NCBI GenBank assembly: GCA_051881635.1
Contig: JBJEQG010000011.1
Coordinates: forward strand, 1 to 6,664
Length of the DNA stretch: 6,664 nt
DNA from: JBJEQG01 sp051881635
Lineage (GTDB): Bacteria; Bacillota; Clostridia; Oscillospirales; Acutalibacteraceae
Direction of reading: 5' to 3'
The notes under the pieces are model-generated. The model did no database searches and was not told the origin of the DNA. It worked only from the letters and a program-made list of their open reading frames with translations. Below are positions 1 to 5,130 of the stretch, piece after piece. The position numbers and the translations under genes were made by a program. Each line of letters opens with the position of its first letter. Within the stretch, counting starts at the first letter, position 1.

Positions 1-362
1 TTTAAAATATTTTTATAAAGGTAATATCCGCTTGACTCATTATATTCCCAGTTTTGAGTATCAATATCAAGCGGTTCACAAAACTCCTCTGCTCTGCTGT
101 CGGAAAAATCTGCTCTCACACGGACAAAGCAAGGCAGATTGCCTGTATTTTTGACTGACGGTGATTTTTTAAACTCAATACCCGGTGATAGTTTTTTAGG
201 CGGCTCATATTCTTCTGTAATTTCAACTGTATTTTCTCCAACAATAAATGTATTTACAGAACTGTCCTGTGAAGTAAGATAAGAGTATGTAACTGTAAAT
301 GATACAGTACACAGAGCAGCACACAAAATCAATACAATAATTATTTTGATTTTGTTTTTCAT
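1..362 (-). CDS. SipW-dependent-type (TasA/BsaA-like) secreted protein, 3' end outside window
   Basis: The first 120 codons are present; the rest lies beyond the left edge. The product starts MKNKIKIIIV, has a hydrophobic segment at about residues 6-27, and then follows the layout of proteins processed by the SipW signal peptidase: SYLTSQDSSVNTFIVGENTVEITE (in two parts, residues 27-38 and 39-50), then the PG..F.KSPSVKNTG motif at residues 60-74 and the strand CFVRVRADF. Relatives (TasA, camelysin, BsaA-like proteins) are exported and form matrix fibres or attach to them; that role here is inference. The ATG at 362 is preferred over an in-frame ATG at 368 because GAGGTG (376-371) is 8 nt before the former and only 2 nt before the latter. 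It follows the next gene by 23 bases, so the two are surely co-transcribed. Four cysteines (14, 18, 78, 95) are visible. A sipW gene may lie further left, but that is not visible. Confidence 0.85.
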   Translation of the reverse strand, partial: MKNKIKIIIVLILCAALCTVSFTVTYSYLTSQDSSVNTFIVGENTVEITEEYEPPKKLSPGIEFKKSPSVKNTGNLPCFVRVRADFSDSRAEEFCEPLDIDTQNWEYNESSGYYLYKNIL

Positions 363-370
363 TATCATTT

Positions 371-376
371 CACCTC
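371..376 (-). promoter_or_regulatory. Ribosome binding site deciding the start of the partial gene
   Basis: GAGGTG reads on the minus strand just upstream of two in-frame ATG codons (368-366 and 362-360). The spacing is 2 nt to the first and 8 nt to the second, so translation most likely begins at 362. Confidence 0.7.
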
Positions 377-385
377 ATTGCTTAT

Positions 386-1024
386 TTATTTTATCTTTGA
401 ATAAGCATCCAACATTTTTTCTTTTAATGTATCTCCTGTTTCATTCAGATAATCTGACTGAATAGCATAGGCATTTACGGATATATCAAGCTCAGTTCCT
501 TTTTTAATCTCTCCCTCGGCTATATTCAAAAATTTCACTTTATCAAAAAGATTATTAGTTTCTTCATTTGGTACAAGAATTTTTTTCGTATATGCATAAA
601 CATATATTTTATTGTTACCGTCCGTATCTTGTTTGAGAAGCTCCCAGCCTGAATTTACTTCGTAACTGAAAAGCTCATTTTGTGCAGCATCGTTGATAAT
701 TTCCTTGCCGTTTTCATCAACCCCAACTGTGCAAACATTTGCACAGGGTATGGTTATTTCTATGTAAGCATATAAATTGCTTTCTCCTGTGTTTTTTACT
801 TTCGGGTCTTTTGTTATTTCTTTTCCCGGATAAAGTGTACGCTCTTTTTCCGTAAGCTTATCCCATTCTTTTTCGGTAAGGCTTATACTTGCATTTCCAA
901 ATGTAAATGTATTCGCACGCTTTTCGGTGTTCTGTACAATAAAAGCTAAAACAACACCTACATATATTGAAACAATAATTAGCAACAGAATGACAACAAA
1001 ACTTATTTTTTTATTTTTACTCAA
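386..1024 (-). CDS. SipW-dependent-type (TasA/BsaA-like) secreted protein
   Basis: This encodes about 212 residues, taking the TTG at 1024 as start. The longer reading from the GTG at 1033 would put the ribosome binding site over the start codon; AAAGGAG at 1039-1033 is 8 nt from the TTG, giving MSKNKKIS. A hydrophobic segment spans about residues 8-30 (VVILLLIIVSIYVGVVLAFI). It is followed by the family pattern ANTFTFGNASISLTEKEW (residues 37-54), then YPGKEITKDPKVKNTGESN (65-83) and the strand LYAYIEITIP. This is the layout of secreted proteins cleaved by the dedicated peptidase SipW, of which TasA and the BsaA-like matrix proteins are the known types. The mature part should be an all-beta domain outside the cell; a matrix or biofilm role is inferred from the family. 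A CANVC pair (C94, C98) is the only cysteine feature. It is the first gene of an operon with the partial paralogue downstream. The region is visibly more AT-rich than the amylase and putP genes. Confidence 0.88.
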   Translation of the reverse strand: MSKNKKISFVVILLLIIVSIYVGVVLAFIVQNTEKRANTFTFGNASISLTEKEWDKLTEKERTLYPGKEITKDPKVKNTGESNLYAYIEITIPCANVCTVGVDENGKEIINDAAQNELFSYEVNSGWELLKQDTDGNNKIYVYAYTKKILVPNEETNNLFDKVKFLNIAEGEIKKGTELDISVNAYAIQSDYLNETGDTLKEKMLDAYSKIK

Positions 1025-1032
1025 CTTGAACA

Positions 1033-1039
1033 CTCCTTT
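1033..1039 (-). promoter_or_regulatory. Ribosome binding site that fixes a TTG start
   Basis: AAAGGAG reads on the minus strand and its last base is the G of the in-frame GTG at 1033. That GTG cannot be used with this site, while the TTG at 1024-1022 lies at the ideal 8-nt spacing. Confidence 0.75.
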
Positions 1040-1058
1040 ATTAACAAAAGTAATCTCA

Positions 1059-1111
1059 AAAAAGCAAAATCACCCTTACACAGTAAACATTACTGCATAA
1101 TTGTGCTTTTT
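1059..1111 (-). promoter_or_regulatory. Terminator-like hairpin in the leader of the TasA-like operon
   Basis: Read on the minus strand, AAAAAGCA (1111-1104) pairs with TGCTTTTT (1066-1059). The stem continues after one mismatch with A-U and G-U pairs (1102-1098 with 1068-1072) and ends in a run of six T (1063-1058). A second perfect hairpin sits inside the loop: CAGTAA/TTACTG around a 3-nt loop at 1081-1095. The structure lies in the untranslated leader between promoter and start codon, where it could act as an attenuator or stabilise the mRNA. The outer stem is AT-rich, so its strength is doubtful. No riboswitch class I know is recognised. Confidence 0.35.
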
Positions 1112-1155
1112 ATCTACAAATGAAAATTAAAATGATATATGTATATTTTTGTTTC

Positions 1156-1186
1156 GTCTAATTGTCTAATTATATATAAAATTGTC
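1156..1186. repeat. Short direct repeats in the early leader
   Basis: GTCTAATT occurs twice in tandem (1156-1163 and 1164-1171), and AATTGTC occurs at 1160-1166 and again at 1180-1186, exactly 20 bp apart, about two helical turns. TTTCG (1152-1156) and CGAAA (1186-1190) bracket the block as inverted arms. The repeats lie just downstream of the predicted transcription start and could be a second protein binding site, but AT-rich DNA gives short repeats by chance. Confidence 0.3.
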
Positions 1187-1194
1187 GAAATTAT

Positions 1195-1217
1195 TTATAA
1201 TGATTATATCATTATAA
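1195..1217. promoter_or_regulatory. Candidate PerR/Fur-family operator over the TasA-like operon promoter
   Basis: This is a perfect palindrome with arms TTATAATGAT and ATCATTATAA around a TAT centre. It covers the -10 hexamer (1208-1203) and the predicted transcription start near 1196. The first 15 bases (1195-1209) match the known PerR box pattern TTATAATNATTATAA at 13 of 14 defined positions, and the arms also resemble the Fur box. The position suggests repression by blocking RNA polymerase. Which regulator binds, if any, is inference. Confidence 0.5.
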
Positions 1218-1231
1218 GAAAAATCTGTCAA
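1203..1231 (-). promoter_or_regulatory. Consensus sigma-A promoter of the TasA-like operon
   Basis: The -35 is TTGACA (1231-1226), the spacer is 17 bp and the -10 is TATAAT (1208-1203): every position matches the consensus. Transcription should begin near 1196, giving a leader of about 170 nt before the TTG start. No other gene lies between it and the operon. Confidence 0.82.
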
Positions 1232-1523
1232 TAATTTTACATATGTTCAGCAGGATAAACGCATGAATATTATAAACCACTAAGATTAAAATAAAAGAGG
1301 CTATTTTTCAGGATTGTTACAAATAGTATACTTTTAGGCTGTTTTTTGCCGATTTTCTTCTTTGCATTGATTATTCTTTTCTGCAAGGTTTCGATTTTTA
1401 TTTCCGTACTCCTTTCGGAATTGGGACTTCAAGTTCCACTTTTGCACTTTAAGGGTGTGGTTAGTCAATTTATTTTTTGGAGGTGGTCAAACACAAATAA
1501 TCGTCCGTCAGTAAACCAAAAAC
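1232..1523. other. Intergenic stretch without a supported gene
   Basis: I see no coding region here with a start codon and ribosome binding site on either strand. Two small inverted repeats lie next to each other: TTCCG/CGGAA (1402-1406, 1416-1420) and GGGACTT/AAGTTCC with one G-T pair (1423-1429, 1431-1437). On the minus strand a Lys- and Asn-rich frame of about 50 codons runs through about 1340-1490, but it has no credible start. The stretch separates the end of the tRNA operon from the promoter of the TasA-like operon. Confidence 0.5.
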
Positions 1524-1562
1524 AAAAAAAAGACAACGGACATTATCTATCCGTTGTCTTTT
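1524..1562 (-). terminator. Intrinsic terminator of the tRNA operon
   Basis: On the minus strand a perfect 13-bp stem, AAAAGACAACGGA paired with TCCGTTGTCTTTT, closes a 9-nt loop (1541-1549). It runs directly into a T-run that reaches 1524. It begins 2 nt after the CCA end of tRNA-Lys. Confidence 0.88.
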
Positions 1563-1563
1563 A

Positions 1564-1639
1564 TGGTGACCCATCGGAGATTCGAACTCCGGACACCTTG
1601 ATTAAAAGTCAAGTGCTCTGCCAACTGAGCTAATGAGTC
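1564..1639 (-). tRNA. tRNA-Lys(TTT)
   Basis: This is a complete 76-nt cloverleaf with encoded CCA (1566-1564). The acceptor stem is GACTCAT/ATGGGTC with one G-T pair. The D arm is GCTC/GAGC. The anticodon arm is CTTGA, loop CTTTTAA, TCAAG, with anticodon TTT. The T arm is CGGAG, loop TTCGAAT, CTCCG. It is the last gene of the His-Gln-Lys unit, 6 nt after tRNA-Gln and 2 nt before the terminator stem. Confidence 0.97.
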
Positions 1640-1645
1640 ATATTT

Positions 1646-1720
1646 TGGTTGGGATGGCTGGATTCGGACCAGCGAGTGACGGAGTCAAAGTCCGTTGCCT
1701 TACCGCTTGGCTACACCCCA
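1646..1720 (-). tRNA. tRNA-Gln(TTG), with C at the U55 position
   Basis: This is a 75-nt cloverleaf with encoded CCA (1648-1646). The acceptor stem is TGGGGTG/CATCCCA. The D arm has GCC/GGC with the conserved GG in the loop. The anticodon arm is ACGGA, loop CTTTGAC, TCCGT, with anticodon TTG. The T arm is GCTGG/CCAGC, but its 7-nt loop reads TCCGAAT, so position 55 is C rather than the near-universal U that becomes pseudouridine. The other two tRNAs here have the normal TTC start to that loop. Everything else looks functional, so I call it a gene, not a pseudogene. Confidence 0.95.
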
Positions 1721-1751
1721 TCATAAAAAGATGTTAATTAAAGTTATAAAC

Positions 1752-1777
1752 AATCCCGTTTAAGGGGAAACGGGATT
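1752..1777 (-). terminator. Perfect hairpin between tRNA-His and tRNA-Gln
   Basis: A 10-bp perfect stem (AATCCCGTTT/AAACGGGATT) encloses a 6-nt loop. On the minus strand it is followed by only a broken T-rich tract (TTGTTTATAACTTT), so it may be a weak, partial terminator after tRNA-His, or a processing or stability element in one His-Gln-Lys transcript. I see no convincing new promoter between it and tRNA-Gln, which favours read-through. Confidence 0.45.
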
Positions 1778-1792
1778 ATTCATAATAAAAAG

Positions 1793-1870
1793 TGGGGTGG
1801 ATAATCGGAGTCGAACCGATGGTCTCCAGTGCCACAAACTGGCGCTTTAACCAACTAAGCTATACCCACC
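1793..1870 (-). tRNA. tRNA-His(GTG)
   Basis: This is a complete cloverleaf with the His-specific extra G at position -1 (1870) opposite C73 (1796), and encoded CCA (1795-1793). The acceptor stem is GTGGGTA/TATCCAC. The anticodon arm is CCAGT, loop TTGTGGC, ACTGG, with anticodon GTG. The T loop is TTCGACT. It is the first gene of the minus-strand tRNA unit, about 43 nt after the predicted transcription start. Confidence 0.97.
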
Positions 1871-1919
1871 ATACAAGCACTGAGGGCGTTTTCTTCGTCT
1901 GTAACCTCAACGCTTGTTT

Positions 1920-1948
1920 ATTATACGACATTGGATTTAAAAAGTCAA
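1920..1948 (-). promoter_or_regulatory. Sigma-A promoter of the tRNA-His-Gln-Lys operon
   Basis: The -35 is TTGACT (1948-1943), the spacer is 17 bp and the -10 is TATAAT (1925-1920). Upstream lies an almost pure A/T tract (1952-1982), with alternating runs of A and T like an UP element, as expected for a stable RNA promoter. Transcription should start near 1913. The leader contains a short GCGTT/AACGC stem before tRNA-His. Confidence 0.87.
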
Positions 1949-1990
1949 GCGTTTTTTTAAAAAAATTAAAAAATTTTTTTATTCTTTAAA

Positions 1991-2029
1991 AACAAAAACA
2001 CCCGACACAAAAAAATGTGTACGGGTGTT
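1991..2029 (-). terminator. Intrinsic terminator of the amylase gene
   Basis: On the minus strand, AACACCCG pairs with CGGGTGTT; after a one-base bulge a further ACACA/TGTGT stem follows, closed by a run of A/T (2010-2015). A T-rich tail follows (1998-1991). It lies 10 nt after the amylase stop codon and some 40 bp before the tRNA promoter, so it also insulates the tRNA operon. Confidence 0.87.
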
Positions 2030-2039
2030 GGTTTAAATC

Positions 2040-4910
2040 TTATTCTACCGTAATTGTAAATGATTTGCTGACCACTGTGCCGTTAGCGTCCTTAACTTTG
2101 ATAAGCACCGTATAAGTTCCTGTTTTGGACGGTTTCCAATACTTTGTGTTGGTTTCGTCATAGCTTTTCAGAACCGTATAATTTGATGCTGTGCTGTGTT
2201 TGGCGAGCATTGCATATTGATAAGGTTCTGTGCCGCCTTCGGCAACTCCTCTCAATGTAATGCCCTTTCCCAACTGAATTTTTGTTGTCGTAACAACGGA
2301 ATTGTTTGTCAAACCGTTTGCCTGAACCGTTACCGTAAAGGATTTGCCAACGATTGTGCCGTTAGCGTCCTTAACTTTAACAATAACCGTATAAGTTCCC
2401 GTTTTGGACGGTGTCCAAACTTTTGTGTTTGTGCCGTCATAGTTTTTCAGAACCGTATAGTTTGAGGCTGTGCTGTGTTTGGCAACGATTGCATATTGAT
2501 ACGGAGCTTTACCGCCCGTTGCCGCACCGTTAATTGTAATGCTCTGCCCTTTTGTAATGGCTGTTGCACTGAGTGCGGACTGATTTGTCAGTTTCTCGCT
2601 GACATTCAGTGTAAAGCTCTTGGAAACAACCGTTCCCTCACTGTCCTTGACCTTAACAATAATCGTATATTTTCCCGATTTGGACGGTGTCCATGTTTTT
2701 GTTGTTTCCGCACTGTAATTTTTAATAACCGTATAATTCGAGGCGGTGCTGTGTTTGACCGCAACGGCATACTGATATGTACCCGTACTGCCCATAGCCG
2801 CTCCCGTTATGGTTACCGACTGTGATTTTACAATCGAGGACGCACTGAGGGTTGAATAGTTTTGCAGAGGTTCATCGGGAATGTACAATCCCCATGAATG
2901 GTTGGCGGTAAAAATCATGTTTTCGCCGTTAATCGGTATTCCCGACTCACCGTCAGCGGGATAGCGGTTTGTGCTTGTGGACTTGCTCTGCGTAAAAATA
3001 ACCTTACCGTTTTTCAATTCATCGGGAACTTTCATTTCATACAGACCGTCGCTGTTTTTGGTCATCTGTACGCCCGGCCATGTTGCATTTTTCAGGGTTT
3101 CCGAACCGCTGTTGTCGTAAATATACGCATAAACCGCCGTCCAGTTATAGCTTGAATTGTCAAAATAAATATAAGTGTTGTCGGGGTCTTTTTTGAAGTA
3201 GCTGTATTTTTCGGTTACGGTTTTACCCTCACTGTTCTTTGCCGTAACGAAAACATTGATTGAATGTCCCTTTTCCGTCTTTGAGCCAATAGTAATGGTC
3301 TTGCTGTTGGTAAATGTTCCCGAAACGCCCTCGCTTGTGACATAACTGCCCTCTGTGGCGTTTAATACTTTCAGGCTAATGCTCAGAGTGTCCGTAAATG
3401 CCGTATTTTCAGGTGATGCGGTGGCTTTTGGGGCTGTCGTATATGGATTGTAGACAACGGCAATACCCGTACTGCCGATTTTGCCCTTAATTTTTCCGTC
3501 CGCTACGGTAAATGTATTGCCCGAAATCCTGTCGGTATATGTACCGTCTGCTATTTTATGGGCGGTAACGCTGACGGAGGCTGATGTTCCCGAACAGTTG
3601 ACAAGGACAACGCCCGTTGTGCCACGCTCATTATATGCAATCGAACCGCTGGACGACAAATATTCACTTTGTCCGACAAAAGCGTTATGGAATTTATTTA
3701 CGGCGGCAACTTCATCACTGCACCATGCCGTTGATTCAATTTCTCCCAAAGTTCCCGAACAATATCCTTTTGAACGGGCAAAATACAATGCGGTTGCTTT
3801 TGTGCGTGAGGCAACCAATGCCCACGATTTATTGATTGTTGATGTCGAATAACCTGTGGATTCTTTTTCCTTGTTGGAATAGGTGTCATGCGACTCCGCC
3901 CACAAGACAATCTTTGAGGCTGAAAGCCCCGTATTATAGCTTGGTGTTGCGGCACCGGACGCATTACCGTTGTTTACGGCTTTTGTAATGTTGTTGCCTG
4001 TTGTGTTGTCCGTAACGCTCATATAAGGTGTATAGGAGCTGTAACTTCTGCCGCCGCCGCAAGTGTTCAAAATCTCACCGTAACAGTACAGTGAGGAGAA
4101 ATAGCCGTTGTCGGCATAATAAGATTTTGCACCGTCAATGACTGTCGGCCAGAAATTGCTCGCCTGACTGCCATCATCGGGTGTTTCAATGTGTTTTGCG
4201 GCATCAAAGCGGAAACCGTCCGCACCGCAGTCAATACATTCCTTTAAATACGCCAAAACCCTCTTTTGAACGGTACTTGATTCCGTTTTGAGGTCGGGCA
4301 TACCGATTTGACCTTTGGTTACATAATAGGCACTGCTGTCGTTGCAGGTGCCTTCATCGTGAAACAGCCAACGGTCGGCAATATCCGGCTCATAGGTGTA
4401 AGCCCTTGTGCAAAGGTTTGTCCAATTGCTTTTGTTGCCCAAATGGTTGGCGACAACATCGACAATGACATGAATACCGTACTTATGGGCTTCTTCACAC
4501 ATCGCCTTAAATTCTTCCTTTGTTCCCAAAGCACTGCCGCCCGTATCGTCAATACTGAAACCTGCCGGTTGATAATAAACCCACCAGCTTGACACCGACT
4601 TGCCCTTTGTATCTTCTTTGGCAATCTGAATGGGCGAGGTCTGTATGGAGGTATAACCGCACTCAGCGATTTTTTCCATATTTTCCTTAATGTTATTAAA
4701 TGACCAGTTCCACGCATGGAGAATAACGCCATGCTGACTTGTATCCGCCAGACTGTAATCGTCCGCAGTTGCCGCACTGACGGTTGTTTCCGCTTGTGAC
4801 AGCGGCATAAAACCGCCAAGTGTTGTCCCCAGAACAGCCGCCGCCAAAACAATGCCGACTGACTTTTTCAACAAATTTTTGGGAGCATTTGTTTTCTTTG
4901 ACAGGCTCAT
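2040..4910 (-). CDS. Secreted multidomain alpha-amylase (GH13) with CBM26-type module
   Basis: This 956-residue enzyme should hydrolyse internal alpha-1,4 bonds of starch outside the cell. A signal peptide ends near residue 40 (LSQA/ET) or 46. The GH13 catalytic barrel covers about 58-404 and most resembles Bacillus subtilis AmyE (HGVILHAWNWSF near 60). Region I is DVVANH (151-156), the nucleophile is D236 in DGFRFDAAKH, the acid/base is E279 in YGEI, and the third acid is D342 in ESHD. All are intact. Domain C ends near 488. Residues 491-574 look like an Ig-like linker domain. Residues 578-676 are a CBM26-type starch-binding module, with IYFDN and NATWPG and aromatic residues W590, Y594 and W611. 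Three tandem repeats follow (684-956). No dockerin, LPXTG or S-layer domain is present, so the repeats may serve cell-wall or substrate attachment. AAGGAG lies 7 nt before the ATG. The catalytic domain has 11 cysteines, unusually many for such an enzyme. Confidence 0.95.
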   Translation of the reverse strand: MSLSKKTNAPKNLLKKSVGIVLAAAVLGTTLGGFMPLSQAETTVSAATADDYSLADTSQHGVILHAWNWSFNNIKENMEKIAECGYTSIQTSPIQIAKEDTKGKSVSSWWVYYQPAGFSIDDTGGSALGTKEEFKAMCEEAHKYGIHVIVDVVANHLGNKSNWTNLCTRAYTYEPDIADRWLFHDEGTCNDSSAYYVTKGQIGMPDLKTESSTVQKRVLAYLKECIDCGADGFRFDAAKHIETPDDGSQASNFWPTVIDGAKSYYADNGYFSSLYCYGEILNTCGGGRSYSSYTPYMSVTDNTTGNNITKAVNNGNASGAATPSYNTGLSASKIVLWAESHDTYSNKEKESTGYSTSTINKSWALVASRTKATALYFARSKGYCSGTLGEIESTAWCSDEVAAVNKFHNAFVGQSEYLSSSGSIAYNERGTTGVVLVNCSGTSASVSVTAHKIADGTYTDRISGNTFTVADGKIKGKIGSTGIAVVYNPYTTAPKATASPENTAFTDTLSISLKVLNATEGSYVTSEGVSGTFTNSKTITIGSKTEKGHSINVFVTAKNSEGKTVTEKYSYFKKDPDNTYIYFDNSSYNWTAVYAYIYDNSGSETLKNATWPGVQMTKNSDGLYEMKVPDELKNGKVIFTQSKSTSTNRYPADGESGIPINGENMIFTANHSWGLYIPDEPLQNYSTLSASSIVKSQSVTITGAAMGSTGTYQYAVAVKHSTASNYTVIKNYSAETTKTWTPSKSGKYTIIVKVKDSEGTVVSKSFTLNVSEKLTNQSALSATAITKGQSITINGAATGGKAPYQYAIVAKHSTASNYTVLKNYDGTNTKVWTPSKTGTYTVIVKVKDANGTIVGKSFTVTVQANGLTNNSVVTTTKIQLGKGITLRGVAEGGTEPYQYAMLAKHSTASNYTVLKSYDETNTKYWKPSKTGTYTVLIKVKDANGTVVSKSFTITVE
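2043..2861 (-). repeat. Three tandem repeats encoding the amylase C-terminal domains
   Basis: Three units of about 92 codons lie at about 2861-2598, 2591-2325 and 2312-2043. The string KHSTASNYTV is identical in all three, at residues 719, 811 and 904. Around it each unit reads ...G.YQYA..., ...NY/SY..., W.PSK.G.YT..VKVKD..GT.V.KSFT..V. The DNA is also similar (for example at 2175-2204, 2451-2480 and 2727-2756). The second and third units end almost identically, which suggests later duplication. They look like Y-rich (triple-tyrosine-motif-type) beta-sandwich domains seen at the ends of surface and starch enzymes of gut Clostridia; their ligand is not known to me. Confidence 0.85.
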
Positions 4911-4949
4911 TTTACCACTCCTTAATTTTTTTCGGGTTGATTTGTTTTC

Positions 4950-4978
4950 ATTCTATAATAATTTTAACAGTTTGTAAA
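4950..4978 (-). promoter_or_regulatory. Sigma-A promoter of the amylase gene
   Basis: The -35 is TTTACA (4978-4973), the spacer is 17 bp and the -10 is TAGAAT (4955-4950). Transcription should begin near 4943, giving a leader of about 33 nt with the AAGGAG ribosome binding site at 4923-4918. Confidence 0.72.
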
Positions 4979-4991
4979 GGAAAAATTTACA
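4973..4991. promoter_or_regulatory. Inverted repeat over the amylase -35, candidate operator
   Basis: TGTAAA (4973-4978) and TTTACA (4986-4991) form perfect 6-bp arms 7 bp apart, and the first arm is exactly the -35 hexamer. A repressor bound here would block the amylase promoter. It lacks the central CG of CcpA/LacI-type sites, so carbon catabolite control through a classic cre site is not supported. Confidence 0.35.
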
Positions 4992-5072
4992 TACACAACA
5001 TATTTTTTTCAAACAGCCGTACCGTTTTATGCATAGTGCCTGTATTTTCCCTATCAATCTTGTGTAAATAAC

Positions 5073-5089
5073 CTATTTTTTGAAAATAG
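5073..5089. promoter_or_regulatory. Inverted repeat directly upstream of the putP -35
   Basis: CTATTTT (5073-5079) and AAAATAG (5083-5089) are perfect 7-bp arms around TTG, ending one base before the putP -35. It may be a regulator site; AT-rich palindromes also arise by chance. Confidence 0.3.
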
Positions 5090-5090
5090 C

Positions 5091-5119
5091 TTGTTATAAA
5101 AATGAATTTATGGTAAAAT
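5091..5119 (+). promoter_or_regulatory. Candidate sigma-A promoter of putP
   Basis: The -35 is TTGTTA (5091-5096), the spacer is 17 bp and the -10 is TAAAAT (5114-5119). The start would be near 5126, about 60 nt before the ATG. Each hexamer departs from consensus, so it may need an activator. Confidence 0.5.
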
Positions 5120-5130
5120 TTATAAGTATT

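Noticed and set aside
1140..1168. Second promoter TAGACA-17-TATACA for the TasA-like operon
   Set aside because: The spacing is right but the -10 matches only four bases, in AT-rich DNA, and a perfect consensus promoter lies 60 bp upstream.
1346..1633. Open frame of 95 codons on the plus strand
   Set aside because: It runs through the tRNA terminator and across tRNA-Lys in antisense; its last part is the typical peptide read from the back of a tRNA gene, and it has no ribosome binding site.
1564..1639. Attachment site of an integrated element at tRNA-Lys
   Set aside because: The tRNA 3' end is not repeated elsewhere in the window and no integrase or phage gene is visible.
1792..1989. Open frame of 65 codons on the plus strand
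   Set aside because: It is antisense to tRNA-His and its promoter; no ribosome binding site.
2196..2825. Two similar open frames on the plus strand opposite the amylase tail
   Set aside because: They resemble each other only because they are antisense to the tandem repeats.
2043..2861. CRISPR-like array or mobile element in the 276-bp periodic DNA
   Set aside because: The period is far too long, and the repeats are in-frame protein domains of the amylase.
4319..4852. Open frame of 177 codons on the minus strand in another frame of the amylase
   Set aside because: It lies within the signal peptide and catalytic domain coding sequence, which has unambiguous family motifs; the alternative protein has no recognisable features or start site.
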